Notes: generated from the letters alone by a model not told the origin. A DNA stretch of 55,139 nt from Elusimicrobiota bacterium (GCA_031287735.1 JAITSO010000015.1:1-55139), one strand, 5' to 3'. Counted from the stretch's first letter, positions 6,607 through 15,943 are shown. A program made the numbers and translations.

Positions 6607-7917
6607 ATGGAACAAATAAATTTTTTTGAAAATTCTCAAAACAAACCGCTTGCGTTAAGAATGTCACCTAAATCTTTTGAAGAATTTGTGGGTCAAGAAA
6701 ATATTGTAGGTGAAAATAAGCTTTTACGACGTTCTATAGAAGCCGACAAGTTGGGTTCCGTTATTTTTTTTGGTCCATCAGGAAGTGGCAAAAGTGTTTT
6801 AGCAAGGCTTATTGCTACAAAAACGAAGTCTTATTTTGAGGAAGCAAATGCCGTTACAATAGGAATTTCAGATATTAGGAAAATAATTGCGGTTGCAAAA
6901 AATAGAGCCGAACTTTCTGGAAATAAAACGATATTAATGCTTGATGAGATACACCATTTCAACCGTTCCCAACAAGATGCTTTGCTGCCTGATGTAGAAA
7001 AAGGAATTATTACTCTGATAGGAATAACTACCGAAAATCCTTTTTTTTACATAAACGCAGCAATTATTTCACGAAGTATTGTTTTTGAATTTAAAGCATT
7101 GTCGAGTAAGTCTTTAGAAGCTATTTTAGAAAATGCTTTAAAAGATAAAAAAAATGGTCTTGGAGAACTTAACATTGAAATTTCGCAGGAAGCAAAGGAG
7201 CATTTAATTGCAAATGCACAAGGAGATGCTAGAAAACTTTTAAACGCTTTAGAAATCGGCGTAGTTTCTACTAAACTCAATGCGTGCGGAATTAGAGTTT
7301 TTGATATTTCTGTTGCGCAAGAATCAATGCAAAAAAGAGCCGTTTTGTACGATCGTAGTGGTGATGCTCATTATGACCACATTTCTGCTTTCATAAAGTC
7401 GATGCGGGGTAGTGATCCGGATGCCGCAGTTTTTTGGATGGCAAAAATGCTCTCAGCTGGTGAAGATCCGCGCTTTATTGCAAGAAGAATTGTGATTTGC
7501 GCATCTGAAGATGTCGGAATGGCTGACCCTCGTGCCTTAATGTTTGCAGTTTCAGCTTTAAAAGCTGTTGAATTTATTGGAATGCCTGAAGCTCGTATTA
7601 TTTTATCACAGGCTGTTATTTACATAGCTACTGCTCCTAAATCTAATTCCGCTTATTTAGCTATTAAAAATGCCATGTTGGAAGTGAAAAACGGGAAAAC
7701 GCGCAATGTTCCCAATCACTTAAAAGATGCCAATCTTGATGGAGAGATGCTTGGGCATGGAAAAGGCTACAAATATCCGCATGATTTTGAAGGTCATTAT
7801 GTAGAACAAGAGTATTGGACAGATCCAGTTGAACTTTACTGTCCTACAAGTGAAGGTTATGAGGGAAAAATTCGTGAACGATTATTTAGAATCAGAAAAA
7901 AGAAAAATTCGTTATGA
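6607..7917 (+). CDS. rarA: replication-associated recombination protein RarA (MgsA)
   Basis: AAA+ ATPase of the clamp-loader/RuvB-like group, acting at stalled replication forks. 436 residues. It starts with RMSPKSFEEFVGQENIVG, then the P-loop FFGPSGSGKS (usual form GPPGTGKT) and Walker B LMLDEIHHFNRSQQDALLP. Sensor 1 and the Arg finger fall in TTENPFFYINAAIISRS. The C-terminal tetramerisation part includes GEDPRFIARRIVICASEDVG and YKYPHDFEGHYVEQEYW. The ATG follows directly on the T-tract of the 6S candidate with no obvious ribosome binding site. Its 3' end overlaps the cyclo-ligase gene. Confidence 0.92.
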   Translation: MEQINFFENSQNKPLALRMSPKSFEEFVGQENIVGENKLLRRSIEADKLGSVIFFGPSGSGKSVLARLIATKTKSYFEEANAVTIGISDIRKIIAVAKNRAELSGNKTILMLDEIHHFNRSQQDALLPDVEKGIITLIGITTENPFFYINAAIISRSIVFEFKALSSKSLEAILENALKDKKNGLGELNIEISQEAKEHLIANAQGDARKLLNALEIGVVSTKLNACGIRVFDISVAQESMQKRAVLYDRSGDAHYDHISAFIKSMRGSDPDAAVFWMAKMLSAGEDPRFIARRIVICASEDVGMADPRALMFAVSALKAVEFIGMPEARIILSQAVIYIATAPKSNSAYLAIKNAMLEVKNGKTRNVPNHLKDANLDGEMLGHGKGYKYPHDFEGHYVEQEYWTDPVELYCPTSEGYEGKIRERLFRIRKKKNSL

Positions 7918-8461
7918 TTTTCTTGCTTTAAGAAATTCTGTTGATCCTGCAAATGCCTTGATTAAAAGTGCGGCTATATTTGCAGAAATTCAAAAACTTT
8001 CAGTTTACCAAAAAGCACAGACAGTGATGTTTTATTTGTCTTATGGTTCAGAAGTTATCACGGATTTTATGGTAAATTCAGCACTTTCAGATGAAAAAAC
8101 TGTTGCAGTTCCATCAATAGAATTTCCGGATGTAGCTTGTATGCAGGCTGTGCGTATATTTCACATTGATGATGCAAGCCAAATGGTTTATGGAATAAGG
8201 CAGCCGGCTATTGATCAAGATTATGTAATTACCAAAGATGAACTTGATTTGGTTTTTGTTCCAGGAATTGCTTTTGATGTTCAAGGATACAGGACTGGTT
8301 ACGGAAAAGGTTTTTATGACAAATGGTTGTCAAATGTGCCAACTGAAAAAACTATAGGTCTTGCCTATGATTTCCAAATAATCGAAAAATTATCTGTAAG
8401 TGCGTATGATTTACCAGTAGGTCTTATAGTTTCAGAGGAAAGAGTAATTAAAACTAAATAA
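7874..8461 (+). CDS. 5-formyltetrahydrofolate cyclo-ligase
   Basis: Converts 5-formyl-THF to 5,10-methenyl-THF with ATP, returning a dead-end folate to the one-carbon pool. 195 residues from GTG 7874, chosen for GAGGG (7861-7865) eight nt upstream; ATG 7859 and an earlier start at 7829 are in frame but lack a site. The active-site loop GYRTGYGKGFYDKWL matches the family GxRxGxGxGxYDR pattern. LSYGSEVIT and LDLVFVPGIAFD precede it, and GLAYDFQ and DLPVGLIVSEERVI follow. It overlaps rarA by 44 nt. Confidence 0.9.
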   Translation: MNDYLESEKRKIRYDFLALRNSVDPANALIKSAAIFAEIQKLSVYQKAQTVMFYLSYGSEVITDFMVNSALSDEKTVAVPSIEFPDVACMQAVRIFHIDDASQMVYGIRQPAIDQDYVITKDELDLVFVPGIAFDVQGYRTGYGKGFYDKWLSNVPTEKTIGLAYDFQIIEKLSVSAYDLPVGLIVSEERVIKTK

Positions 8462-8482
8462 AACTAAGGAGATTGCAATAAA

Positions 8483-10036
8483 ATGAATACCATAATTATT
8501 ATCATAACGGCGATAATATGCTTTGCTTTAGGCTATATTTTGCGTGTGGTTTATGCAAGAGTAAGTGTAAATTCTGCTGAACGCGTTTCCGAGCAGATTT
8601 TAAAAGAAGCACAGCTTATGGCAGATAAAAAGCGTAAAGAGGCATTGTTAGATGCTAAAATTGTTGTAGATAAAGAAAGAAGAGAATTTGAAAAAGAAAT
8701 AAGAGAGAAGAAACAAACTGTTCAAGCTACAGAAAACAGATTAAATCAGAAAGAAAATAATTTGGAAAAAAAATTTGAAGCTGCTGAACGAAGAGAGAAA
8801 GATTTTTTAGAGAAAGAAAAGCGGTTTGCCTTAAAAGAACAAAGTCTTTCAACTAAATTTGCAGAAATCGAGAGCATAAAAGAGGAACAAAAAAAAGTTC
8901 TTGAAAAAAATTCAGCAATGACGCGTGAGGAAGCGAAAAAATTTCTTATTGTTGAAATGGAAAAAGAAGCCAAGCAAGAAGCAGCTATATTGGCGCAAAA
9001 ACTTGAACAGGAAACAAGAGAAATTGCTGATAAAAAGTCTAAAGAAATTTTATCGATAGCAATTCAGCGTATAGCGGTAGATCACACCGCAGATATAGTT
9101 ACTTCTACAGTTACCATTGCAAATGATGAAGTGAAGGGAAGAATTATTGGAAGAGAAGGTCGCAACATCAAAGCTTTTGAGCAAGCAGCAGGGGTAAATT
9201 TAATTATAGACGATACGCCTGAAGCTATTACAATTTCAGCTTTTGACGGAGTTAGAAGGCAAATTGCCAAGATAGCATTAGAAAAATTGATAGCTGATGG
9301 TAGAATTCATCCAGCAAGAATTGAAGAAGTGGTTGAAAAAGTACGAAGAGAAATGGATCAGCATCTTAAAGAAATTGGCGAGCAAGCTGTAATTGATGCT
9401 GGGATTCCCGGTTTAACGACAGAAATTGTAAAGCTATTAGGAAAACTTAAATTTAGAACTTCGTATGGTCAAAATCAGCTTCAGCACACATTAGAAGTCA
9501 CTTGGCTTGCCGGGACCATTGCCGGCGAGCTTGGTCTTGATATAATGTTTTGTAAAAAAGCAGCTTTGCTACATGATATAGGAAAAGCTGTTGATCATGA
9601 AGTTGAAGGAACTCATCATCAAATTTCAGCTGACATTGCTAAAAAATATGGTGAATCGCCAAAAATGATAAATGCGATTTTAGCTCACCATGAAGGCTTT
9701 GCAGTTCCGCAAAGTGCTGAAGCTTTTGTAATTGCTACTGCAGACGCAATTTCAGCTGCAAGACCCGGTGCAAGACGCGAATCTATAGAACTTTATCTTA
9801 AACGTCTTGAAAAACTTGAAAACGTTGCAAAAGATTTCAAAGGTGTTTCGAGTGCTTATGCTATACAGGCAGGAAGAGAAGTTAGAATTTTAGTAGAGCC
9901 AGAACAAATTGATGATGGACAAGCACAAACTTTGGCAAAAGACATCGCAAGAAAAGTTGAAAAAGAACTTGAATATCCAGGACAAATAAAAATAACGGTA
10001 ATTAGAGAAACAAGAGCACAAGAACTAGCAAAATAA
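8483..10036 (+). CDS. rny: ribonuclease Y
   Basis: Membrane-anchored endoribonuclease that starts mRNA decay. 517 residues with the standard order: an N-terminal membrane helix (about residues 2-22), a long coiled coil (to about residue 200), a KH domain with [15 protein letters not shown], and an HD domain with [20 protein letters not shown]. The ending [18 protein letters not shown] is characteristic. AAGGAG lies about 11 nt ahead of the start. It is co-directional with the cyclo-ligase (21-nt gap). Confidence 0.96.
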   Translation: MNTIIIIITAIICFALGYILRVVYARVSVNSAERVSEQILKEAQLMADKKRKEALLDAKIVVDKERREFEKEIREKKQTVQATENRLNQKENNLEKKFEAAERREKDFLEKEKRFALKEQSLSTKFAEIESIKEEQKKVLEKNSAMTREEAKKFLIVEMEKEAKQEAAILAQKLEQETREIADKKSKEILSIAIQRIAVDHTADIVTSTVTIANDEVKGRIIGREGRNIKAFEQAAGVNLIIDDTPEAITISAFDGVRRQIAKIALEKLIADGRIHPARIEEVVEKVRREMDQHLKEIGEQAVIDAGIPGLTTEIVKLLGKLKFRTSYGQNQLQHTLEVTWLAGTIAGELGLDIMFCKKAALLHDIGKAVDHEVEGTHHQISADIAKKYGESPKMINAILAHHEGFAVPQSAEAFVIATADAISAARPGARRESIELYLKRLEKLENVAKDFKGVSSAYAIQAGREVRILVEPEQIDDGQAQTLAKDIARKVEKELEYPGQIKITVIRETRAQELAK

Positions 10037-10073
10037 ACACCTGTAAAATTGTTTTAAGGTGGTAAACAGTAAA

Positions 10074-11168
10074 ATGATAAGCATAGCTCAACCTATTATC
10101 GGAAAAAAAGAAAAACAATTAGTTAAAGAAGTTTTAAACTCCAAAATGCTTGCAAGTGGAAAATATGTTGAGTGTTTTGAAAAGTCTTTTGCAAAATACT
10201 GTGGTGCGAAATTTGCTATTGCAAGTGTCAATGGAACTACTGCTTTACATACGGCTCTTTTGATGAACGGTATCAAAGAAAACGATAAAGTTATCACAAC
10301 ACCTTTTAGTTTTATTGCTACGTCAAATTCAATCCTTTTTTGCAATGCAAAACCTATTTTTGCAGATATTTGTCCTAAAACTTTCAATATTGATCCAAAT
10401 TCTCTTGAGAAACTGTTGGAAAAAGAGAAAAACGTTAAAGCCGTTGTTATTGTTCATTTATATGGTTTGCCTTGCGATATGTCTGCTATTTTGAAATTAA
10501 AGAAAAAATATAAGTTCAAGCTTATTGAAGACGCTTGCCAAGCTCATGGAGCTGAGTATAAGAATAAAAAAGTGGGAACTTTTGGCGATGCTTGTGCTTT
10601 TTCTTTTTATGCTACAAAAAATATGATGATGGGCGAGGGCGGCATTACTCTTACAAATGATGAAAAAAGCTATAAATATGGCAAACAGATTATAAATCAT
10701 GGCAGAGACGGGCATTCTATTTTTACAGTTTTAGGTTATAATTATCGACTTACAAATTTAGCGGCAGCTATAGGAATAGCACAGCTTGAAATTCTTGATA
10801 TCAACACGAAAAAAAGGATTGCAAATGCACACAAATACAATGAAGCTTTTAAAAATTTAGAGTTTATAGAGTCGCCCTTTGTTCCTAAAGATTGCAAGCA
10901 TGTTTATCATCAATATACGGTTAGAATTGCGGCAAATAAGAGAGAAGAATTCATGAACTATTTAAAATCAAACGGTATAAGCAGCGGCATCTATTACGAT
11001 ACAGTTTTATACAAGCAACCTTTTTATAAACAATTAGGTTATGCAGACGGTATTTGTCTTAATGCACAAAAAGCAGCAAAAGAAGTTGTTTCAATTCCTG
11101 TTCATCCTTTGCTTTCAAAATCAGATGTAGAAAAAATTATACGCACTGTAAAATCTTATAAAAAATGA
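10074..11168 (+). CDS. DegT/DnrJ/EryC1-family sugar aminotransferase
   Basis: PLP enzyme that transaminates a keto sugar nucleotide. 364 residues. Landmarks: ISIAQPIIGKKEK at the start, ASVNGTTALHTAL, FADICPKTFNIDP, LIEDACQAHGAEY (PLP-ring Asp), and the internal-aldimine Lys in SFYATKNMMMGEGG. ATG 10074 is used; an in-frame GTG at 10059 has its own overlap with the AAGGTGG site. The stop overlaps the following oxidoreductase start (ATGA). That pairing is what is seen for 3-keto-to-3-amino sugar steps such as GnnB/GnnA or WbpE/WbpB; which one is inference. Confidence 0.85.
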   Translation: MISIAQPIIGKKEKQLVKEVLNSKMLASGKYVECFEKSFAKYCGAKFAIASVNGTTALHTALLMNGIKENDKVITTPFSFIATSNSILFCNAKPIFADICPKTFNIDPNSLEKLLEKEKNVKAVVIVHLYGLPCDMSAILKLKKKYKFKLIEDACQAHGAEYKNKKVGTFGDACAFSFYATKNMMMGEGGITLTNDEKSYKYGKQIINHGRDGHSIFTVLGYNYRLTNLAAAIGIAQLEILDINTKKRIANAHKYNEAFKNLEFIESPFVPKDCKHVYHQYTVRIAANKREEFMNYLKSNGISSGIYYDTVLYKQPFYKQLGYADGICLNAQKAAKEVVSIPVHPLLSKSDVEKIIRTVKSYKK

Positions 11169-12100
11169 AAATAAAAACTGCTGTAATTGGTGTAGGTTCT
11201 CTTGGAAAACATCATGCAAGGATTTTAGCTCAACATCCAAATTCTCAGTTAGAGTTTGTTGTTGATACAAACGCAAATCTTGCCGAAAAATTTGCAAAAA
11301 ATTACAACACCAAATTTTTAACCGATTTCAATAACTTGACAGGTAAAGTTCAAGCGGCTGTGATATCTGTTCCCACGCATTCTCATTATCAAATTGCAAA
11401 AGCTCTGCTGCAAAATGGAATTCATTGTCTAGTGGAAAAACCTTTTACTTTAAGTATTGAAGAAGCACAAGAACTTATAGAAATTGCAAGAGAGAATAAT
11501 TTAGTTTTGCAAGTTGGTCATGTGGAAAGATTTAACCCTGCAATTATTGCTGCTCAACCTTTTATAAATAAACCTAAATTTATTGAAGTTAATAGGCTTG
11601 GCCCGTATGATCCACGTTCAAATCACATCGGTGTAGTTTTAGATTTAATGATTCATGATTTAGATATTTTATTTTACCTTGTAAAAGATAAAGTTGTTTC
11701 TTTTCAAGCTCATGGAGCAAAGATTCTTTCTGATACCGAAGACATTGCAAAGGTTCGTTTGCAATATGCAAATGGCTGCATTGCAGATGTTTCAGCGAGT
11801 AGAGTTTCTTTAGAAAAATACAGGAAAATTAGAATATTTCAGCCGGACAGTTATGTTTCTATAGATTACGCTGGGAAAAGTTTAAAAATTTATAAGAAAA
11901 AAGACGGTAAAGAAAAGCTTACATCTCTTTTGGATATAGACATCAAAAAACCTAAATTGCCAACCAATGAGCCTCTTTTTTATGAAAACGATAATTTTCT
12001 AACGAGTATAATAGAAGGAAAACCCCCGCTTGTTGATGGAGAACAAGGTAGAGATGCCGTAGAACTCGCATTAGATATTTTAAAAAACATAATTTTTTAA
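11165..12100 (+). CDS. Gfo/Idh/MocA-family oxidoreductase (possible UDP-GlcNAc 3-dehydrogenase)
   Basis: NAD(P)-dependent dehydrogenase. 311 residues. The Rossmann motif is AVIGVGSLGKHHARIL, the catalytic EKP motif is in CLVEKPFTLS, and GHVERFNPAI and the VLDLMIHDLDIL segment (HDxD) are conserved. GHVERFNPA is typical of the subgroup that oxidises the 3-hydroxyl of UDP-GlcNAc before a DegT-type aminotransferase acts. It is translationally coupled (ATGA) to that aminotransferase. If the pair is GnnA/GnnB-like, the product would be a 2,3-diamino sugar for lipid A; this is inference. Confidence 0.85.
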   Translation: MKIKTAVIGVGSLGKHHARILAQHPNSQLEFVVDTNANLAEKFAKNYNTKFLTDFNNLTGKVQAAVISVPTHSHYQIAKALLQNGIHCLVEKPFTLSIEEAQELIEIARENNLVLQVGHVERFNPAIIAAQPFINKPKFIEVNRLGPYDPRSNHIGVVLDLMIHDLDILFYLVKDKVVSFQAHGAKILSDTEDIAKVRLQYANGCIADVSASRVSLEKYRKIRIFQPDSYVSIDYAGKSLKIYKKKDGKEKLTSLLDIDIKKPKLPTNEPLFYENDNFLTSIIEGKPPLVDGEQGRDAVELALDILKNIIF

Positions 12101-12116
12101 ATAAGGAATCCCACCC

Positions 12117-13091
12117 ATGCAAGATTTTTCAATTTCACAAAAGAGCCAAAACGCCACCCTTCGTAAAGCGAAAGCTGTCAAGAAAGATGAGTTTTACACC
12201 AAGATTTACGATATAGAAAACGAAGTCAAGCATTATAAGGGTCATTTTCGTGGCAAAGTGGTGTTTTGCAACTGCGATGATCCTACCGCCAGTGATTTTT
12301 GGAGATATTTTCACATTAGTTTCTCTCATTTAGGGTTGAAAAAATTGATATCCACACATTTTGTGTATAAAGATTTATTCACACCGGGTTCTACATACAA
12401 GATGGAATACGAGGGTGGTAATGATGTTGATTACAATATTGGGGAGAAGACGATACTAAAAGCGAATGGAGATTTTCGCAGTGAAGAATGCATAGAGATA
12501 CTAAAAAGTGCTGATATAGTGGTAACGAATCCTCCGTTTAGTTTATTTCGTGAGTTTGTATCGCAGCTTATGAAATTTGATAAGATATTTTTGATAATAG
12601 GAAACAAAAACGCAATAGCGTATAAAGAAATTTTTCCGCTCATAAAAGAAACCAAGGTGTGGTTAGGATACACAAGCCCGAATTACTACATGGTTTATGA
12701 AAATGGCAAATTTCTTTATGATAGCGATAATTTGGCTGGTCTTACACGTTGGTTTACGAATTTGGAGGTATCTAAGAGGGATGAAGAGTTGATATTATTC
12801 AGGAAATACTATGGTAATGAAGGGAATTACCCTAAGTATGACAATTACGATGCGATAGAAGTATCCAAAGTCTGTAACATTCCCATGGATTACGATGGTG
12901 TGATGGGAGTTCCGATAACATTTTTAGATAAATACAACCCCTCCCAATTTGAAATTGTAGATGGATTGAACAGATATTCCATTTTAGATGTGGCTGGTAC
13001 AAATAAGCTGGCTCGAAAAAATCATTTATATATGACAAGCATTAATGGAAAGCCTATATACGCTCGTATTCTTATCAAAAAGAAGCAGTAG
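12117..13091 (+). CDS. EcoRI-type adenine-specific DNA methyltransferase, no partner nuclease nearby
   Basis: 324 residues of the EcoRI methylase family, which methylates adenine N6 within a short recognition site. Landmarks: KAKKDEFYTK-like start (VKKDEFYTKIYDIENEV), VVFCNCDDPTASDF, GLKKLISTHF, and the catalytic VVTNPPFSLFREF (NPPF). The C-terminal SILDVAGTNK region is also family-like. AAGGA lies nine nt ahead of the ATG. No restriction endonuclease is adjacent; downstream is a 1-kb repeat-filled gap. It may be an orphan regulator of methylation or the survivor of a restriction-modification pair. Confidence 0.88.
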   Translation: MQDFSISQKSQNATLRKAKAVKKDEFYTKIYDIENEVKHYKGHFRGKVVFCNCDDPTASDFWRYFHISFSHLGLKKLISTHFVYKDLFTPGSTYKMEYEGGNDVDYNIGEKTILKANGDFRSEECIEILKSADIVVTNPPFSLFREFVSQLMKFDKIFLIIGNKNAIAYKEIFPLIKETKVWLGYTSPNYYMVYENGKFLYDSDNLAGLTRWFTNLEVSKRDEELILFRKYYGNEGNYPKYDNYDAIEVSKVCNIPMDYDGVMGVPITFLDKYNPSQFEIVDGLNRYSILDVAGTNKLARKNHLYMTSINGKPIYARILIKKKQ

Positions 13092-13131
13092 CTATTTTTT
13101 TTAGTTTCTACTCAAAGCACAATCACCCTAC

Positions 13132-13229
13132 AAAAATGAAGTCGCAATTTTCCATTTAATAAAGTGGGAATTTTACAGGCAAAAATGAAGTCGCAATTTT
13201 CCATTTAATAAAGTGGGAATTTTACAGGC
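13132..13229 (+). repeat. 49-bp tandem repeat, two exact copies
   Basis: Positions 13132-13180 and 13181-13229 are identical 49-mers beginning AAAAATGAAGTCGCAATTTT and ending GGGAATTTTACAGGC. A degenerate third version of the first 30 nt is seen at about 13500-13530. Each copy contains a small inverted repeat (CCATTTAATAAAGTGG). Confidence 0.9.
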
Positions 13230-13248
13230 AGCTATTTGCAAAGCTGTT

Positions 13249-13446
13249 GCCTTTAATTCCCTTTTCAAAGAGGAAGTTGGAATTCCCCCTTTTCTAAAGG
13301 GGGTGTGCTTGTAAAGCACGGGGGTTTTAAAACGTAGCGATTAAGTGGTTACGTTAAAATTGTACCCTAACCCTAAAATTTTTATTTTTTAAAACCCCCG
13401 ACGGATTTTCAATCCGCCACCCCCTTTAAAAAAGGTGGAATTGAAG
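13249..13446. repeat. palindromic MITE-like repeat, copy A
   Basis: About 198 bp with near-symmetrical ends: GAATTCCCCCTTTTCTAAAG on the left and CACCCCCTTTAAAAAAGGTG on the right, each containing a hairpin. Two inner hairpins follow: GTGCTTGTAAAGCAC next to GGGGGTTTTAAAA, and CGGATTTTCAATCCG next to TTTTAAAACCCCC. The centre is CGTTAAAATTGTA plus ACCCTAAAATTT. No coding capacity. Confidence 0.8.
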
Positions 13447-13521
13447 CCAACTACCCCTGCTTATGGAAAGGTGGAATTAAAGCCAAAGAAGTCATCCCCT
13501 ATAAAAGTGAAGTTGCAATGT

Positions 13522-13757
13522 TGCCTTTAATTTTATTTTCAAAAAGGAAGTTGGAATTCCCCATTTTCTAAAGTGCAAGTACTTGGGCTTTAATTCCCCC
13601 TTTTCTAAAGGGGGTGTGCTTGTAAAGCACGGGGGTTTTAAAACATAACGATTAAGCGGTTTACGTTAAAATTGTACTCTACCCCTAAAATTCTTATTTT
13701 TTAAAACGCTCGTCCGGCTATCGCCTGCCACCCCTTTAAAAAATGTGGAATTGAAGC
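13522..13757. repeat. palindromic MITE-like repeat, copy B
   Basis: Second copy in the same orientation as copy A. The left arm is duplicated (13554-13604 holds an extra AATTCCCC arm). The centre and GTGCTTGTAAAGCAC hairpin are conserved, while the right inner hairpin has diverged to CGTCCGGCTATCGCC. It ends CACCCCTTTAAAAAATGTGG. Confidence 0.8.
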
Positions 13758-14094
13758 TAATTGCAAAGGATCCCAGTAAACCTTTAATTCCAATACAAAA
13801 AGTGGAGTCGCGTGTCATGGGTTTTTACGTATGTCTTTTCAGTGACATTAGAATAGGAAACGCTGTTTTATAAAAAGTTTTCACGCTACACACCACAGCT
13901 TGACACTTTTGTGCATAAGTTTATGAGACAGTCGAAATTTGCTACAATGATGACCACTTACATTAAATACGGTTTGCATGCATTATTTGGAAAATTGTTC
14001 TGCCGTCAATAAAATTTGCATTTTAATTTTTGAGCAATAACTTTTAGCTTTAAAAATATTTTTTTACGCAAAAAACCGAAAATAGGAAAAATTT
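13758..14094. other. non-coding stretch ahead of trpS
   Basis: No gene-like frame. It contains TTGACA (13900-13905) with TATGAG 16 nt downstream (13922-13927), and separately TACAAT (13943-13948) with TTATGA 16 nt upstream (13921-13926). Either could drive trpS, and neither is strong. No T-box specifier/antiterminator sequence was recognised. Confidence 0.4.
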
Positions 14095-15072
14095 ATGAAA
14101 CACGTTGTTTTGTCAGCCATGCGACCTACAGGTCGGCTTCATTTGGGTCATTATTTTGGTGCTTTGTGTAATTGGGTAAAAATGCAAGACGAATGTGAGT
14201 GCTATTTTATGTCTGCTGATTTACATGCTTTAACTACAGACTACGCAGACACTTCAAATATTGAAAACAACACTTTAGACATGCTTGCAGATTGGCTCAC
14301 TGTTGGCATCTTACCTGAAAAAAGCACTATTTTTAAACAATCTGAAGTTCTACAACACAGCGAATTATTTTTAATTCTTTCAATGCTTGCACCTTTAGGT
14401 TGGCTTGAAAGATGCCCGACGTATAAAGAACAAATTAAAGAAATTAAAAACAAAGATTTAAATAATTTTGGATTTCTTGGGTACCCAGTTCTAATGGCAG
14501 CAGATATTTTGCTTTATAAATCTGATTTAGTTCCCGTAGGTGAAGATCAGCTTTCTCATCTTGAATTTACAAGGGAAATAGCTAGAAGATTTAATAATTT
14601 TTATGGTCAAACTTTAATTGAACCAAAAGAAAAGCTTACCAAAACCACAAAATTACCTGGTATTGATGGCAGAAAAATGTCTAAGTCTTATGGAAATTCC
14701 ATTTTGCTTGGTGAAGAACAAGATACAATAAAAGAAAAAGTTAAAAATATGTTTACTGACCCTCAAAAAATAAAAAAAGATGACCCAGGACATCCTGAAG
14801 GTTGTGTGGTTTTTGCTTTCTATAAAATTTTTAACGGAAAAGATTTTGAAAAAAGGTATGAACAATGTAAGCAAGGTGGCGTGGGTTGTGTTTTATGTAA
14901 GTTCGAATTAACTGAAATTCTTTGCGAATTTATGAAGCCTTTAACTGAAAAAAGAAAAACTATAATTTGCGATAAAACGTATTTGAAAAAAGTTTTAGAA
15001 GACGGTCGCTGCAAAGCAAGTCAAACTGCTCAAAAAACTATGTCTGAAGTTTGGAATGCTTTAAAATTTTAA
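14095..15072 (+). CDS. trpS: tryptophanyl-tRNA synthetase
   Basis: Class I synthetase charging tRNA-Trp in the cytoplasm. 325 residues, normal length. MRPTGRLHLGHYFGAL carries the HIGH signature (HLGH) and GRKMSKSYGNSILL carries KMSKS. VPVGEDQLSHLEFTREIARRFN is the tryptophan-pocket helix typical of bacterial TrpRS. AGGA lies seven nt before ATG 14095. It follows the repeat-filled gap and is co-directional with scpA. Confidence 0.96.
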   Translation: MKHVVLSAMRPTGRLHLGHYFGALCNWVKMQDECECYFMSADLHALTTDYADTSNIENNTLDMLADWLTVGILPEKSTIFKQSEVLQHSELFLILSMLAPLGWLERCPTYKEQIKEIKNKDLNNFGFLGYPVLMAADILLYKSDLVPVGEDQLSHLEFTREIARRFNNFYGQTLIEPKEKLTKTTKLPGIDGRKMSKSYGNSILLGEEQDTIKEKVKNMFTDPQKIKKDDPGHPEGCVVFAFYKIFNGKDFEKRYEQCKQGGVGCVLCKFELTEILCEFMKPLTEKRKTIICDKTYLKKVLEDGRCKASQTAQKTMSEVWNALKF

Positions 15073-15118
15073 AGAACGCTTTGCGAATAGCTCAAAAATC
15101 TGTATTTTAGGAGCAAAA

Positions 15119-15943
15119 ATGTTTAACCTAATTGAATATGATGTTCACACCGACTCTTTTGAAGGTCCTTTAGATTTGCTTTTGCGTATTACGAAGAAAA
15201 ATGATTTGGAAATATCGGAAATAAACATATCTGAAATTACGTCGGAATATCTTTCATATTTGAATTTAATGAGAGATTTAAATATAGAAATTACAGGTGA
15301 ATTTTTAGTTATGGCGGCAACGCTTATGCAAATAAAAATCCGAAAGCTTTTACCTTCAAATGAAATTCAAGATGAGCAAGACGAAGAATTTGTAAGTTTG
15401 AAGCAAAAAATGGACGAATATGCCAAGTACAAAGAAGCAGGGAAAATTTTGTCTTATAAAATGGTGCAAAACTCTCAAATTTTTTATAGACCTCACATAC
15501 CTTTAAGCAAAGATGACTTTATTTTAAACGCAAATATTTTTGATTTGATAAATTGCTTTCAAAAAGTTTTAAATGACCTTCCAGACGAAGTAAGCATCAA
15601 AGAAATAATCTATCAGGAAATTCCAATAGAGACAAAAAAAAGAGAATTGCTAGACGTTTTAGAAGGGAAAGAAACCGTTTCTTTTATGGAATTTTTAAAA
15701 ACTCAACAAAATAAATCAGCTTTGGTTGTATGCTTTATAGCTGTTTTGCATTTGATGAGAGACAAGCAAATTGCCGCGATGCAAAGTGAGCTTTTTTCAG
15801 ACATCAGAATATATAAAATATCTGACAGTGTTGATTTAGATGGAGAAAGTGAATTAGAAAATGAAGTTTTGGAAAATTTGCAAGATAATGATTTGGAACT
15901 AATTTCTCAGCAATCAAATATACCTGAAAATCAAGAGGATTAA
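15119..15943 (+). CDS. scpA: segregation and condensation protein A
   Basis: Kleisin subunit of the SMC-ScpAB condensin that compacts and separates chromosomes. 274 residues. The N-terminal SMC-neck-binding helices carry the signature FEGPLDLLLRITKKNDLEIS and EFLVMAATLMQIKIRKLLP. The C-terminal winged helix includes FMEFLKTQQNKSALVVCFIAVLHLM. A Glu/Asp-rich tail follows. TTAGGAG sits six nt before the ATG. It runs straight into scpB with a 1-nt gap. Confidence 0.94.
   Translation: MFNLIEYDVHTDSFEGPLDLLLRITKKNDLEISEINISEITSEYLSYLNLMRDLNIEITGEFLVMAATLMQIKIRKLLPSNEIQDEQDEEFVSLKQKMDEYAKYKEAGKILSYKMVQNSQIFYRPHIPLSKDDFILNANIFDLINCFQKVLNDLPDEVSIKEIIYQEIPIETKKRELLDVLEGKETVSFMEFLKTQQNKSALVVCFIAVLHLMRDKQIAAMQSELFSDIRIYKISDSVDLDGESELENEVLENLQDNDLELISQQSNIPENQED

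Noticed and set aside
7829..7873. Upstream start of the folate cyclo-ligase
   Set aside because: It lies well inside rarA and lacks a ribosome site; GTG 7874 has GAGGG eight nt ahead.
13132..13757. CRISPR array
   Set aside because: The repeats are long, palindromic, directly abutting or of uneven spacing, and there are no unique spacers of constant length.
13900..14094. T-box or trp attenuator ahead of trpS
   Set aside because: No T-box sequence, no Trp-rich leader peptide and no terminator/antiterminator pair could be found.
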